A stretch of DNA of 64,000 nucleotides from Oxalobacteraceae bacterium (GCA_025352145.1 JANXTY010000030.1:1-64000), one strand, 5' to 3'; shown: positions 1 through 8,844, numbered from the stretch's first letter. The notes: generated from the letters alone by a model not told the origin. A program made the numbers and translations.

Positions 1-245
1 GATGCGCCAGAAACAGCCTTGAAAAAGGTGAATAAAGCAGTTCGCCAAAGAATATTTCACCACCATTTTTTTGTTGGATGCGAAAAAACGCATATCAAAC
101 TATCAGGGAGACTGAAATTTGATTAAATCGGCGTTTCCTTAGGCATTTTGGGGGCATCGCGTTATTGTTTTTGGGGCATGTCCCGAAGAATGCCCCCCAA
201 AAAGTTTGGATGTCAATAAACGATAAAAACGCTTACGGCAACAAA
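1..245. other. Left-edge intergenic region with GGGGGCAT repeats
   Basis: I see no credible gene here. The region holds three copies of a short motif: TTTTGGGGGCAT at 146-157, TTTTTGGGGCAT at about 168-179, and an inverted copy ATGCCCCCCAAAAA at 190-203. The outer copies could pair as a hairpin. The motif lies just beyond the 3' end of a tRNA-Arg gene, a common place for integrated elements to end, but no integrase gene is visible in the window. Confidence 0.4.
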
Positions 246-279
246 AAACCCGCAATCTCATAGTGAGAAATGCGGGTTT
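246..279 (-). terminator. Rho-independent terminator of tRNA-Arg
   Basis: A 9-bp perfect stem (AAACCCGCA at 246-254 with TGCGGGTTT at 271-279) has a smaller CTCA/TGAG stem inside the loop. Read on the minus strand it is followed by a run of T (complement of the A run at 243-248). It lies about 35 bp beyond the 3' end of the leftward tRNA gene, as expected for that transcript. Confidence 0.75.
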
Positions 280-312
280 GTGGATGTTGCTGGATGTCTT
301 AGAACGTGCTTT

Positions 313-387
313 TGGTCCCGCCGACAGGAATCGGACCTGTATCCCACGCTTAGGAGGCATGTGCACTATCCATTGTGCTACGGCGAG
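313..387 (-). tRNA. tRNA-Arg (anticodon CCT)
   Basis: On the minus strand the sequence folds into a standard cloverleaf. The acceptor arm is CTCGCCG paired with CGGCGGG (one T-G wobble), the D stem is GCAC/GTGC, and the anticodon arm has loop CTCCTAA, giving anticodon CCT for AGG codons. The T arm is ACAGG/CCTGT. Discriminator A is followed by an encoded CCA at 313-315. tRNA-Arg(CCT) genes are known integration targets for mobile elements in proteobacteria, which makes the repeats just downstream of interest. Confidence 0.95.
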
Positions 388-605
388 ACGCTTGGAACTT
401 TGTGGATGATTGGGGTTCTTATCTGCCGGGATGCATTGCCGTTGTCGGCTTTGCTGCCCGCATGGTTAAGTGCGCCAAGGCCGATATTATAGCCGAGGAC
501 TTGCTGCCAAATGACGCTTGGTGCGCGTCTGTCGGTACAATGCGTGCTTCTTTCATTTCTTCGACATGGCATTTGCGTGCCAGCGTCGCACATTTTTATT
601 CAATT

Positions 606-2531
606 ATGGCAGTCATTTCTATCTCCAATGCGCAACTGGCGTTTGGTCACGTGGCCTTACTCGATCACGCTGAATTTTCTCTTGAGACTACGGAACGGGT
701 CGGCTTGATCGGGCGTAACGGTACCGGCAAGTCTTCTTTATTAAAAATTATCGCCGGGCTGTCCAAGCTCGACGACGGTTTGCTGGCCATGCAGCAAGGC
801 ATCAAGATTGCCTACGTTGATCAGGAGCCGCATTTTGAATCCGATATGTCGGTGTTCGACGCGGTTGCTTCTGGCATGGGCGATACCCAGGCTTTGCTGG
901 CGGAGTATGACGCCTTGACCGGCCAGTTTGGCCAGGGCAATGACGATGAAATCATGGAGCGCATGCATACTATTCAAGTCAAGCTCGATGCTTCCGATGC
1001 CTGGAGCCTGACCAATCGCGTCGAGACCACGCTGGATCGCTTGAATCTAAAAAGGGATTCGCTGATGGGCACGCTGTCGGGCGGTATGCAAAAGCGCGTG
1101 GCGCTCGCTTGCGCGCTGGTCAGTGCGCCGGACGTGTTGCTGCTCGATGAGCCGACCAACCATCTCGACTTTACTTCCATCCTCTGGCTGGAAGGCTTGC
1201 TGCGCGATTACAAAGGCAGCGTCTTGTTCATCACCCATGACCGCAGCTTTTTGGATAACGTGGCGACACGCATTATCGAACTCGACCGCGGCCGTATTCT
1301 GTCGTTCCCCGGCAACTTCAGTGCTTACCAGATTCGCAAGGCGGAGCAGCTGGAAATCGAGGAAGTGGAAAATGCCAAGTTCGACAAATTCTTGGCGCAG
1401 GAAGAAGTCTGGATACGCAAGGGTGTCAAAGCCCGCCGCGTGCGCGATGAAGGCCGCGTAAGACGTCTGGAGGCGCTGCGCCTGACGCGTGTGGCACGCC
1501 GTGATCAGCAAGGCCAGGTCAAGCTGGATGTGTCGGCTGGCGAGCGCTCGGGCAAGATCGTGGCCGAGCTCGAAAACGTGAACAAGTCGTATGGCGACAA
1601 AGTGATCGTGCGCGATTTCAGCGCCACCATTTTGCGCGGCGATAAAGTGGGCTTGATCGGCGCCAACGGCGCGGGTAAAACCACGCTGCTGAAATTGATT
1701 CTGGGCGAGGAAGCGGCCGATAGCGGTTCCATCAAGTTGGGCACCAAATTGCAGGTGGCGTATTTCGACCAGATGCGCGCGCAATTAAATGAAGACGCTA
1801 ATTTGATGGAAACGATTGCGCCCGGCAGCGATTGGGTGGAAATTAACGGTCAGCGCAAGCATGTGATGACTTACCTGAACGACTTTCTGTTTGCACCGGA
1901 GCGTGCGCGTTCGCCGGTGAAATCCTTGTCCGGCGGCGAGCGTAATCGCCTGTTGCTGGCGCGTCTGTTTGCCAAGCCAGCCAATGCGCTGGTCCTGGAT
2001 GAGCCGACCAACGATCTCGATATCGACACGCTGGAATTGCTGGAAGAGCTGCTGGAAGATTACACCGGCACTGTGTTTCTGGTCAGCCATGACCGCACCT
2101 TTTTAGATAACGTCGTGACGCAAGTAATTGTGGCCGAAGGCGATGGCCAATGGTGCGAATACGTGGGCGGTTACACCGATTGGGAGCGCGTGCGTGCGAA
2201 CATGACACGCAACAGTGGACAAGCAGCCAAGGTCGCAGGCAAAGCAGAACCTGGCGCATCTTCCGCACTATTTGCCAAAGATGCGCCAGCGGCAGCTAAG
2301 CAGAAAAAACTCAGCTACAAAGAGCAGCGTGAGCTCGATGAATTGCCGGTATTGATTGCCAGCCTGGAGGCGGAGCAAAAAGCGATTTCCGCCAAATTGG
2401 CCGATCCCGATTTATACAAGAAGAATGCAGCGGAAGCCAAGCAGCTCAATGCGCGGTTTGCTGAAATCGATACGTTGTTGTTGGAAAGTCTGGAGAAGTG
2501 GGAGGTGATTGAGGCGCGTTCGAAGGGCTGA
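606..2531 (+). CDS. uup: ABC-F ATPase Uup
   Basis: Soluble ABC-F family protein of 641 residues with two fused ATPase domains and no membrane segments. ABC-F proteins act on ribosomes or nucleic acids; Uup is linked to suppression of transposon excision and to ribosome assembly or branched-DNA tolerance. Domain 1 has Walker A GRNGTGKSS, signature LSGGMQKR and Walker B LLLDEPTNHLD. Domain 2 has GANGAGKTT, LSGGERNR and LVLDEPTNDLD. A charged linker separates them, and an Ala/Lys-rich coiled-coil tail (about the last 90 residues) is typical of Uup and distinguishes it from EttA. The frame is open upstream into the tRNA, but homology begins at MAVISISNAQL, so ATG 606 is chosen. Confidence 0.93.
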   Translation: MAVISISNAQLAFGHVALLDHAEFSLETTERVGLIGRNGTGKSSLLKIIAGLSKLDDGLLAMQQGIKIAYVDQEPHFESDMSVFDAVASGMGDTQALLAEYDALTGQFGQGNDDEIMERMHTIQVKLDASDAWSLTNRVETTLDRLNLKRDSLMGTLSGGMQKRVALACALVSAPDVLLLDEPTNHLDFTSILWLEGLLRDYKGSVLFITHDRSFLDNVATRIIELDRGRILSFPGNFSAYQIRKAEQLEIEEVENAKFDKFLAQEEVWIRKGVKARRVRDEGRVRRLEALRLTRVARRDQQGQVKLDVSAGERSGKIVAELENVNKSYGDKVIVRDFSATILRGDKVGLIGANGAGKTTLLKLILGEEAADSGSIKLGTKLQVAYFDQMRAQLNEDANLMETIAPGSDWVEINGQRKHVMTYLNDFLFAPERARSPVKSLSGGERNRLLLARLFAKPANALVLDEPTNDLDIDTLELLEELLEDYTGTVFLVSHDRTFLDNVVTQVIVAEGDGQWCEYVGGYTDWERVRANMTRNSGQAAKVAGKAEPGASSALFAKDAPAAAKQKKLSYKEQRELDELPVLIASLEAEQKAISAKLADPDLYKKNAAEAKQLNARFAEIDTLLLESLEKWEVIEARSKG

Positions 2532-2587
2532 TTCATTGTTATCTGATGGCGCTGCTTAACCTCAATGGGAGGCCTGACAGGGGAGCT

Positions 2588-3436
2588 TTAATGCAGGCGT
2601 TTTCCCATTTCTCGCAGTTGCGCCACTTGGATTCGAAGTGCCTCTGCATCGGCAGCATAAGGGCGCTGCGCTAGATAGGCTTCCAGGTCACGCACTGCGG
2701 CCAGTGGGTATTCCATATGGGCATAAGTCAGTCCGCGATCACGTCGCTCCATAACGTCGTCGGGTAGCAAAATGACGAGGCGTTCATTCACACCCATGAT
2801 GCGCGCCCAATCCTGATCTTCCAAGAAAATGGATTTCAAATTATGCAGCATTCGCACAAGAATGACGCGTGCAGATGCGGCCTGCAGATAGCGTGCCAGC
2901 GGCGTTTCTTTTGGGGTGTCGTCAGGCCTAAGGTCGGTATCGATATAAGGTGTGATCCGTTCTTCCAGTTCTTCTCGCGATAAACTGGCGCCATTGATCG
3001 GATCGATAATAATGACACCCGATGGCATCGATAATTTCATCAAAAAATGCCCTGGAAAAGCGATGCCATCGACAGGGAGGCCAATATTTTGAGCTAATTC
3101 CATATACACCATGGCCAGCGAAATGGGGATGCCACGGCGTTTCCGAATGACCTGATGCAGATAGCTATTGTCTGGATCGTAGTAATGATTGGTGTTGCAG
3201 GAAAAACCTAGTTCACGATAGAAGAAATGGTTCAACATGCGTAGTTTTTGTAAGGCAGAGCAATCCGGGGGCAGCCGTTTCTGCAGCTTTGATGCGAAGG
3301 TATCGACTTCAGCCTGAACCGCAGCTAGATCGATTTGCGGATATGTATCTTGCGCGATAGTCAAGGCTGCTTCAAAGAGGGGAATAGTGGTCTCCTCTTG
3401 TATCAGCGATGAAAAATAATCGAGAATATGGATCAT
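2588..3436 (-). CDS. SirB1-family transglutaminase-like protein
   Basis: Protein of 282 residues. The central region, with motifs YDPDNSYLHQV, RRGIPISLA and AFPGHFLMK, is the transglutaminase-like core of the SirB1 family. The C-terminal part (about residues 190-280) is helical and looks like the short TPR-type extension common in these proteins. The family is widespread in proteobacteria but its biochemical role is not settled; the transglutaminase fold does not prove enzyme activity. It lies convergent with uup and upstream of nothing obvious on its own strand. The start ATG at 3436 opens with MIHILDYF and fits the family length. Confidence 0.85.
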   Translation of the reverse strand: MIHILDYFSSLIQEETTIPLFEAALTIAQDTYPQIDLAAVQAEVDTFASKLQKRLPPDCSALQKLRMLNHFFYRELGFSCNTNHYYDPDNSYLHQVIRKRRGIPISLAMVYMELAQNIGLPVDGIAFPGHFLMKLSMPSGVIIIDPINGASLSREELEERITPYIDTDLRPDDTPKETPLARYLQAASARVILVRMLHNLKSIFLEDQDWARIMGVNERLVILLPDDVMERRDRGLTYAHMEYPLAAVRDLEAYLAQRPYAADAEALRIQVAQLREMGKRLH

Positions 3437-3529
3437 TGTTGATGAGGTGTTTAGTTAGGGCTTACGTAAATTCTCTTGATGGCACCATGTTTCTTATTCC
3501 TGCTTAAAAATAGTATGCCTCTCAAAAAC

Positions 3530-5086
3530 TTAAAAGGCTACGCGTTTGAAATCTTTTAATCTAAATCCCATCACAAACAAAGCAAAAAAATAGGTTGCTA
3601 TACACGCAGCGAGGATGAAAAACAATGCACCAATGCGCCATAATTGATGTTCGCGCATCTCGGTCCAGGGAATGTAACTGGAGAACCAAAGAGCTACACC
3701 CGCCATCAATGTCAATGCGATGGCTAACTTTATAAAAAATGGCAGCCAAGCGTTATGCGGCACATAGATTTCGCGTCGACGCAAACTCCAGAAAAGGATG
3801 CCGGCGTTCAGGCATGCGCCCAAGCCGACAGAGAGTGCCAAGCCTGCCACCGCTAGTCCTAATCTGCCCACGAATATTAGATTCATGCATTGCGTCGCGA
3901 CCAATACGCCTACGGCTATCTTGACTGGAGTTCGAATATCTTGCTTGGCATAAAAAGCTGGTGCGAGTATTTTGACTAGGATAATGCCAGTCAAGCCAAC
4001 ACCATAGGCAACCAAACACTGTGCAGTCATGGCGACTGCCTGAACGTTGAAGGCACCATGATGAAATAAAGTGGCGGTCAATGGTGTGGATAAAGTGGCG
4101 AGGCCTACAGCCGCTGGCAGCGCTAAAAGAAAGGTGAGCCGCAAGCCCCAGTCCAATAAGGCCGAATATTCGATTTTATCGCCATCGACATTGGCTTTGG
4201 ACAGGCTCGGTAGCAGAATAGTTCCTAAGGCTACGCCGAGGAGTGCGGTAGGAAATTCCATTAGGCGATCTGCATAACGCAACGATGAAATGCTGCCGGT
4301 AGGTAAATAGGAACCGATGCTGGTATTAATAATGATGCTAATTTGCCCGGCCGAAACCGCAAATACCGCAGGCCCCATTTTTTTTAAAACACGCAGCACC
4401 CCAGAGTCACGTAAGCCAATCAAGGGATTGAGTGCGATGTGAGGAAGCATACCGATTTTTACCAGCGCCGGAATTTGAATAGCCACTTGCAACACACCAC
4501 CCACGAAAACGGCAATTCCTAAAGCATAAATCGGCTGTGGTAGATAAGGCGCCAAGAACAGGGCGGCAGCAATGGTGGATAAATTGAGTAGCACGGGCGT
4601 AAATGCGGGCACTTTAAATTCGCGCCACGTATTCAAAATGCCGCTGGCAAATGCCACGAAAGCCATAAAAGTAATATACGGAAACATGATTTGGGTCATC
4701 GCTACGGAGACCTCGAAGGCCGCCGGATTCTTTGCCAAACCAGAGGCGAATAGATAAACGACAATCGGGCTTGCAGCAATGCCCATAGCACAAGTAATTA
4801 GCGTGGCCCAGATCAATGTAGTGGCTACATGGTCGATAAGTTGTTTGGTTTTCTCAGGCCCTTCCTTGTTCTTGTATTCTGCCAAAATGGGTACAAATGC
4901 CTGGGAAAATGCACCTTCCGCGAACAATCGGCGAAGCAGATTGGGAATGGTGAAAGCAACATTGTAGGCATCCATAAAAGCAGACGTTCCGAATGTATGG
5001 GCAATTAAGGTGTCGCGTATCAAACCGGTGATGCGTGACAGCATGGTCATACCAGAGATAGTGGCGAGTGTTTTGAGAAGGTTCAT
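3530..5086 (-). CDS. murJ: Lipid II flippase MurJ
   Basis: Polytopic inner-membrane protein of 518 residues with about 14 hydrophobic segments, belonging to the MOP superfamily. MurJ moves lipid II across the cytoplasmic membrane for peptidoglycan synthesis. The N-terminus MNLLKTLATISGMTMLSRITG and the following RDTLIAHTFG are characteristic, and the length matches the family. It is divergent from rpsT, an arrangement often seen in betaproteobacteria; the two start codons are about 157 bp apart with the rpsT promoter between them. No truncation or frameshift is seen. Confidence 0.95.
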   Translation of the reverse strand: MNLLKTLATISGMTMLSRITGLIRDTLIAHTFGTSAFMDAYNVAFTIPNLLRRLFAEGAFSQAFVPILAEYKNKEGPEKTKQLIDHVATTLIWATLITCAMGIAASPIVVYLFASGLAKNPAAFEVSVAMTQIMFPYITFMAFVAFASGILNTWREFKVPAFTPVLLNLSTIAAALFLAPYLPQPIYALGIAVFVGGVLQVAIQIPALVKIGMLPHIALNPLIGLRDSGVLRVLKKMGPAVFAVSAGQISIIINTSIGSYLPTGSISSLRYADRLMEFPTALLGVALGTILLPSLSKANVDGDKIEYSALLDWGLRLTFLLALPAAVGLATLSTPLTATLFHHGAFNVQAVAMTAQCLVAYGVGLTGIILVKILAPAFYAKQDIRTPVKIAVGVLVATQCMNLIFVGRLGLAVAGLALSVGLGACLNAGILFWSLRRREIYVPHNAWLPFFIKLAIALTLMAGVALWFSSYIPWTEMREHQLWRIGALFFILAACIATYFFALFVMGFRLKDFKRVAF

Positions 5087-5139
5087 GGAGCGCGATTATA
5101 GCGGCATGAGGCGATATTCTTTTGGTTATACACTTTGAT

Positions 5140-5168
5140 TTGCCTGGAATTGAAAAAGTCGTTATAAT
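5140..5168 (+). promoter_or_regulatory. Sigma-70 promoter of rpsT
   Basis: A -35 box TTGCCT (5140-5145) and a perfect -10 box TATAAT (5163-5168) are separated by 17 bp, upstream of rpsT and pointing toward it. This is the best promoter match noticed in the window and suits a highly expressed ribosomal gene. Confidence 0.75.
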
Positions 5169-5243
5169 TATTGGCTGTACAGAATTTTGTTGCGTAAACA
5201 TTGTGGTTTGCGGACGAATTTAGACCCTGTTTTAGGAAATTTC

Positions 5244-5507
5244 ATGGCAAATACCGCGCAAGCGCGCAAGCGCGCTCGTCAAGCAGTCAAGCAAAACGCA
5301 CATAACTCCAGTCAGCGCTCCACTTTGCGTACGGCAATTAAAGCTGTTCGTAAAGCGATCGACGCAGGCGACAAAGCAGCAGCAGCAGCAGTGTTCCAAG
5401 CCTCTGTATCAACGATGGATCGTATCGCTGATAAAAAAATCATTCATAAGAATAAGGCGGCGCGTCATAAAAGCCGTTTGTCAGCCGCTTTGAAGGCGCT
5501 AGCTTAA
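5244..5507 (+). CDS. rpsT: 30S ribosomal protein S20
   Basis: Small basic protein of 87 residues that binds 16S rRNA in the small subunit. The N-terminus [18 protein letters not shown] and the C-terminal [12 protein letters not shown] segment are diagnostic. The frame is open upstream to 5187, but the family start is the ATG at 5244. It has its own strong promoter and is followed by two hairpins, so it is a single-gene transcription unit, as in many bacteria. Confidence 0.98.
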   Translation: MANTAQARKRARQAVKQNAHNSSQRSTLRTAIKAVRKAIDAGDKAAAAAVFQASVSTMDRIADKKIIHKNKAARHKSRLSAALKALA

Positions 5508-5523
5508 AATAGATCAATTTTGT

Positions 5524-5598
5524 CCGCCGGGTGATTCGGCGGCAAGATGTTTTGGAAATTTAAAAAGCTCGCACGATTTGATTATTGTGCGGGCTTTT
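5524..5598 (+). terminator. Tandem hairpins ending rpsT transcript
   Basis: The first hairpin is CCGCCG (5524-5529) paired with CGGCGG (5537-5542), without a strong T tract. The second, AAAAGCTCGCAC paired with GTGCGGGCTTTT (5563-5598), has one mismatch and ends in T residues, so it looks like the working rho-independent terminator. Because its outer pairs are A-T on both sides it may act in both directions, and the DUF192 gene ends just beyond it. Confidence 0.7.
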
Positions 5599-5660
5599 GT
5601 CGTTAAAAAATAATTTATGTTCTTGTCGTGGTGGAATGGTCAAGATATTCCTGTACTTGA

Positions 5661-6113
5661 TTAATTGATATGGGGAAGACCCTCTATTGGCGTATCGGGT
5701 TGAATAGATTTTGTTTTGAACCATCCTTGGTTCATTTCCAGAGCAAACTGAGCAGGTTTTTTTGAGCAGTGAGAATCGGTAGTTTGCGCCATCATATTTT
5801 CGATATTAATTATTTTGCCATTATTGTCGATGAAAGCGACCGAAAGTGGAAGTAAAGTATTTTTCATCCACATACACACGACTTGGGGTTTTTCAAAGAT
5901 GAATAGCATGCCTTCATTGGCAGCCATTTTTTCACGGAACATAAGTCCATATTCACGCTCAACTTCGTTTGAGGCTACTTCTGCTTTGATTAAATGAATG
6001 CCGATATTCAAAGAGGTGGTGGAAAATTGGGGTATCGGTTGCGCAAATGCTGAGTAAACCGAAGCGGCTGCCACAAGGATGGTTGTCGCAAAAAGAGTGC
6101 GAGGCTTCTTCAT
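5661..6113 (-). CDS. DUF192 family exported protein
   Basis: Protein of 150 residues with a signal peptide (MKKPRTLFATTILVAAASVYSAFA, cleavage probably near residue 24), then one DUF192 domain. The family hallmarks are visible: EREYGLMFREKM, GMLFIFE, CMWMKNTLLPLSVAFID, and a late DSHCSKKPA segment. Function is unknown in bacteria; the domain is usually a small secreted or periplasmic beta-barrel-like fold. It is convergent with rpsT, and a strong terminator lies between it and the gene to its right, so it is probably transcribed on its own. Confidence 0.85.
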   Translation of the reverse strand: MKKPRTLFATTILVAAASVYSAFAQPIPQFSTTSLNIGIHLIKAEVASNEVEREYGLMFREKMAANEGMLFIFEKPQVVCMWMKNTLLPLSVAFIDNNGKIINIENMMAQTTDSHCSKKPAQFALEMNQGWFKTKSIQPDTPIEGLPHIN

Positions 6114-6181
6114 TTGAATTATGGAAAATAAATAGCTAATTAGGATACTGCATTACCTATGCTGAATAGGTAGGAGGTAAC

Positions 6182-6210
6182 AAAAAAGGCAGGACTAGCC
6201 TGCCTTTTTT
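6182..6210 (-). terminator. Terminator of the Ala/Lys-rich gene
   Basis: Perfect 12-bp inverted repeat AAAAAAGGCAGG / CCTGCCTTTTTT with a 5-nt loop. It stands 23 bp beyond the stop of the leftward Ala/Lys-rich gene. The symmetric A and T tracts allow it to work in either direction. Confidence 0.85.
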
Positions 6211-6232
6211 GTACAGCTAAAACTATTGCTAA

Positions 6233-6469
6233 TTACTTGGCAGAAGCTTCAACGGAAGCAGATGCGGATGCTTTAGCTTTTTTTGCTTTTTTTGCTTTTT
6301 TTGCTGGAGCAGATGCTTCAGCAGAAGCAGATGCTGGAGCGGAAGCAGCTGGAGCAGAAGCAGCTGGAGCAGAAGCCTTAGCAGATGCCTTAGCGGATGC
6401 AGGAGCATCTGCAGCGAAAGCGGAAGCAGCGAACAGACCAACAACCAGAGCAGCGATCAAGTTTTTCAT
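6233..6469 (-). CDS. Alanine/lysine-rich exported small protein
   Basis: Protein of 78 residues. A signal peptide (MKNLIAALVVGLFAASAFA, about 19 residues) is followed by a mature part made almost only of Ala, Ser, Lys and Pro, with runs such as ASAPAASAPA and KKAKKAKKAK. The mature chain would be small, basic and unstructured. A clear Shine-Dalgarno AAAGGAC precedes the ATG and a strong terminator follows, so the gene is credible despite its low complexity. Similar Ala/Lys-rich periplasmic proteins occur in betaproteobacteria without known function; nucleic-acid or envelope binding is only a guess from charge. The repetitive sequence also opens long false frames on other strands. Confidence 0.7.
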   Translation of the reverse strand: MKNLIAALVVGLFAASAFAADAPASAKASAKASAPAASAPAASAPASASAEASAPAKKAKKAKKAKASASASVEASAK

Positions 6470-6732
6470 TTTTATAGTCCTTTAACATGTTAAGAAAATG
6501 GTGATTCTAATGAATCAAGGCAAATAACGAAGGTCTGCATAGTTGGTTGACATATTTCGCATAAAAAATGAAAAAAACCTTGAAAATCCAAGTTGTCCCC
6601 AGTCGTAGATATTTTTTCGGTATTTAAAACAGGATTGAGGAGGTATGGCAAAGCTGAGAGAGATATAATAAATTGCCTATTTATAATTTTTAACGAATAA
6701 GTAGGAGTAGGGTGAAAATTTAAAGGTCATAT

Positions 6733-7320
6733 TCAGCTTGCCTTAATTGCACTTGAAAGGCTAACTTCACAACATTCTCCTGGCAGGAGAGGGTGGGTTT
6801 CTAAAGAAAAGGGTCCAATGGCATTTCTGATGAGTCGCAGTGTGGGGTGGCCGATGGCACTTGTCATCCGCCGGATCTGGCGGTTTTTTCCCTCTGCAAT
6901 AGTAATAGCGAGCCAGCTGGTCGGCCAGTTACTGCGCTGCCGTATTGGTGGGACACGGGGCCATAGCCATTGAGGTGCATCAATACGAATTGCCTTACAG
7001 GGTAGCGTTGTAAAATTTCCCAAGTCCAGCGGTTTTTGTAAGTGTCTTAAAGCATGGGCATCCGGGATACCTTCGACCTGCACGAGGTAAGTTTTTGCCA
7101 TCTTTTGGTTAGGATGGCTGATAGCTTGTTGAAGTTGCCCATTATCTGTCAATAACATTAATCCTTCACTGTCAGCATCAAGGCGCCCGGCAGGATAGAC
7201 ATTGGGTATTTGTAGATAGTCTGCCAACGATTTGCGGGAAGGATGAGCCGAAAATTGACACATTACCTGAAATGGTTTGTTAAATAGAATGAGGGTCATA
7301 ATGTCGTGCTGTAAAAACAT
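6733..7320 (-). CDS. rluE: 23S rRNA pseudouridine synthase, RluE-like
   Basis: Protein of up to 195 residues of the RsuA/RluB/E/F family, which converts uridine to pseudouridine in rRNA. It begins directly with the catalytic domain (LILFNKPFQVMCQFS) and lacks an N-terminal S4 domain, which fits RluE, the enzyme for U2457 of 23S rRNA. The catalytic motif is GRLDADSEGLMLLT, with the first Asp as the presumed nucleophile; later motifs KTYLVQVEG and GKNRQIRRM are also present. An alternative start is the internal ATG at 7299; neither has a clear ribosome site. It is divergent from icd. Confidence 0.85.
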   Translation of the reverse strand: MFLQHDIMTLILFNKPFQVMCQFSAHPSRKSLADYLQIPNVYPAGRLDADSEGLMLLTDNGQLQQAISHPNQKMAKTYLVQVEGIPDAHALRHLQKPLDLGNFTTLPCKAIRIDAPQWLWPRVPPIRQRSNWPTSWLAITIAEGKNRQIRRMTSAIGHPTLRLIRNAIGPFSLETHPLLPGECCEVSLSSAIKAS

Positions 7321-7364
7321 AGCGTCTAATAAAATACTAGTGCATAATGTGAAATGTTTGTCTT

Positions 7365-7382
7365 ATGTCTTATATAAGACAT
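7365..7382. promoter_or_regulatory. Perfect 18-bp palindrome, candidate operator upstream of icd
   Basis: ATGTCTTATATAAGACAT is a perfect 18-bp palindrome located 77 bp before the icd start, in the gap between divergent rluE and icd. Its form (short A/T-rich core with inverted TGTCTTA arms) fits a dimeric HTH regulator, possibly of the GntR family. It has no T tract, so it is unlikely to be a terminator. The regulator is not identified here. Confidence 0.5.
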
Positions 7383-7458
7383 GAGTGTGACGTCAAATTA
7401 AAATAATGTCCTGAAGCATAACAGTGCTTTCTTTTCGCCTCAAATTATGGAGATCACG

Positions 7459-8712
7459 ATGTACCAACATATTAAAGTGCCTACAAATGGTCAGAAGATA
7501 ACAGTTAACACCGACTTTTCGTTGAATGTACCAGACAATCCGATTCTTCCGTACATTGAGGGCGACGGAACGGGCGTCGATATCAGTCCTGTCATGATCA
7601 AGGTAATTGATGCGGCAGTTGCCAAGGCTTATGCGGGTAAGCGCAAGATTAGTTGGATGGAAATTTATGCTGGGGAAAAATCGACTAAGGTTTATGGTCC
7701 GGACGTATGGCTACCGGAAGAGACTTTGCAGGTATTGAAAGATTACGTTGTGTCGATCAAGGGACCGTTGACTACACCTGTTGGCGGTGGAATCCGTTCT
7801 TTAAACGTTGCTTTGCGTCAACAACTTGATTTGTACGTTTGCCTGCGTCCAGTGCGCTATTTTAAAGGCGTTCCGTCTCCAGTGCGTGAACCTGAAAAAA
7901 CAGACATGGTTATTTTCCGTGAAAATTCAGAGGATATTTATGCGGGTATCGAGTGGCAGGAAGGCTCTGAAGGCGCTAAAAAATTGATCAATTTCTTAAT
8001 TAAAGAAATGGGTGTTACCAAAATTCGGTTTCCGGAAACATCTGGCATTGGCGTAAAGCCAGTTTCGCGTGACGGTACTGAGCGGTTGGTTCGCAAGGCA
8101 ATGCAATATGCGATTGACAACGACAAGCCTTCCGTCACGATTGTCCATAAAGGCAACATCATGAAGTACACCGAAGGTGGTTTCCGGGATTGGGCTTATG
8201 GCTTGGCGCAAAAGGAATTTGGGGCCGAACTGATTGATGGTGGCCCATGGTGTAAATTCAAAAATCCTAAAACAGGTCGTGATATCCTCGTCAAGGATTC
8301 CATCGCGGATGCATTTTTGCAGCAGATTCTGTTGCGGCCTAATGAGTACAGCGTTATCGCCACGTTGAATCTGAATGGCGACTATATTTCCGATGCTCTT
8401 GCGGCGCAAGTGGGCGGTATCGGGATCGCGCCCGGCGCTAATTTGTCCGATTCGATCGCCATGTTTGAGGCTACGCATGGTACTGCACCTAAATATGCGG
8501 GCAAAGATTATGTCAATCCGGGCTCGCTGATTCTCTCTGCTGAAATGATGTTGCGTCACATGGGCTGGGCTGAAGCAGCAGATTTGATCATCAGCGCGAT
8601 GGAGAAATCGATCAGTGCGAAAAAAGTTACTTACGATTTTGCTCGCTTAATGGAGGGTGCTACACAGATGTCGTGCTCTGGTTTTGGTGATGTAATGATT
8701 GAGCAAATGTAA
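7459..8712 (+). CDS. icd: NADP-dependent isocitrate dehydrogenase
   Basis: Protein of 417 residues catalysing oxidative decarboxylation of isocitrate to 2-oxoglutarate in the TCA cycle. The length matches the E. coli-type enzyme. Motifs include [12 protein letters not shown] near the N-terminus, [14 protein letters not shown] with the substrate-binding region, [13 protein letters not shown], and the cofactor-region segment [18 protein letters not shown] followed by [11 protein letters not shown]. The upstream ATG at 7447 is possible, but GGAG at 7449-7452 stands at good distance before ATG 7459, and the family begins MYQHIKVP. A palindromic candidate operator lies upstream and a terminator follows. 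Confidence 0.96.
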   Translation: MYQHIKVPTNGQKITVNTDFSLNVPDNPILPYIEGDGTGVDISPVMIKVIDAAVAKAYAGKRKISWMEIYAGEKSTKVYGPDVWLPEETLQVLKDYVVSIKGPLTTPVGGGIRSLNVALRQQLDLYVCLRPVRYFKGVPSPVREPEKTDMVIFRENSEDIYAGIEWQEGSEGAKKLINFLIKEMGVTKIRFPETSGIGVKPVSRDGTERLVRKAMQYAIDNDKPSVTIVHKGNIMKYTEGGFRDWAYGLAQKEFGAELIDGGPWCKFKNPKTGRDILVKDSIADAFLQQILLRPNEYSVIATLNLNGDYISDALAAQVGGIGIAPGANLSDSIAMFEATHGTAPKYAGKDYVNPGSLILSAEMMLRHMGWAEAADLIISAMEKSISAKKVTYDFARLMEGATQMSCSGFGDVMIEQM

Positions 8713-8756
8713 TTCCTTCGCGCTTCGACCGTTTTGTAGAGGTAGGTGGAGAAGAG

Positions 8757-8782
8757 GCCGGATGCGCAATCCGGCTTTTTTT
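8757..8782 (+). terminator. Terminator of icd
   Basis: Stem GCCGGAT / ATCCGGC (8757-8763 with 8769-8775), 5-nt loop, then seven T residues. It lies 45 bp after the icd stop. Confidence 0.9.
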
Positions 8783-8820
8783 CGCATTCACGAGATGTGG
8801 AACGAAAATAAGGCAGACGT

Positions 8821-8844
8821 AAAAAAACCCCGCAAGCGGGGTTT
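8821..8844 (-). terminator. Terminator of the cold-shock gene
   Basis: Hairpin with stem AAAACCCCGC / GCGGGGTTTT and an AA loop, followed on the minus strand by further T residues. It sits 27 bp beyond the stop of the leftward cold-shock gene and is convergent with the icd terminator. Confidence 0.85.

Noticed and set aside
139-366. Small leftward open frame over the tRNA region
   Set aside because: It overlaps the tRNA-Arg gene and its terminator and has no recognisable sequence.
375-605. Upstream extension of the uup frame into the tRNA gene
   Set aside because: The added residues resemble no Uup N-terminus, overlap a tRNA on the other strand, and the family start fits ATG 606.
6237-6485. 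Rightward Ala-rich frame over the Ala/Lys-rich gene
   Set aside because: It is the reverse reading of a low-complexity gene; the leftward frame has signal peptide, ribosome site and terminator.
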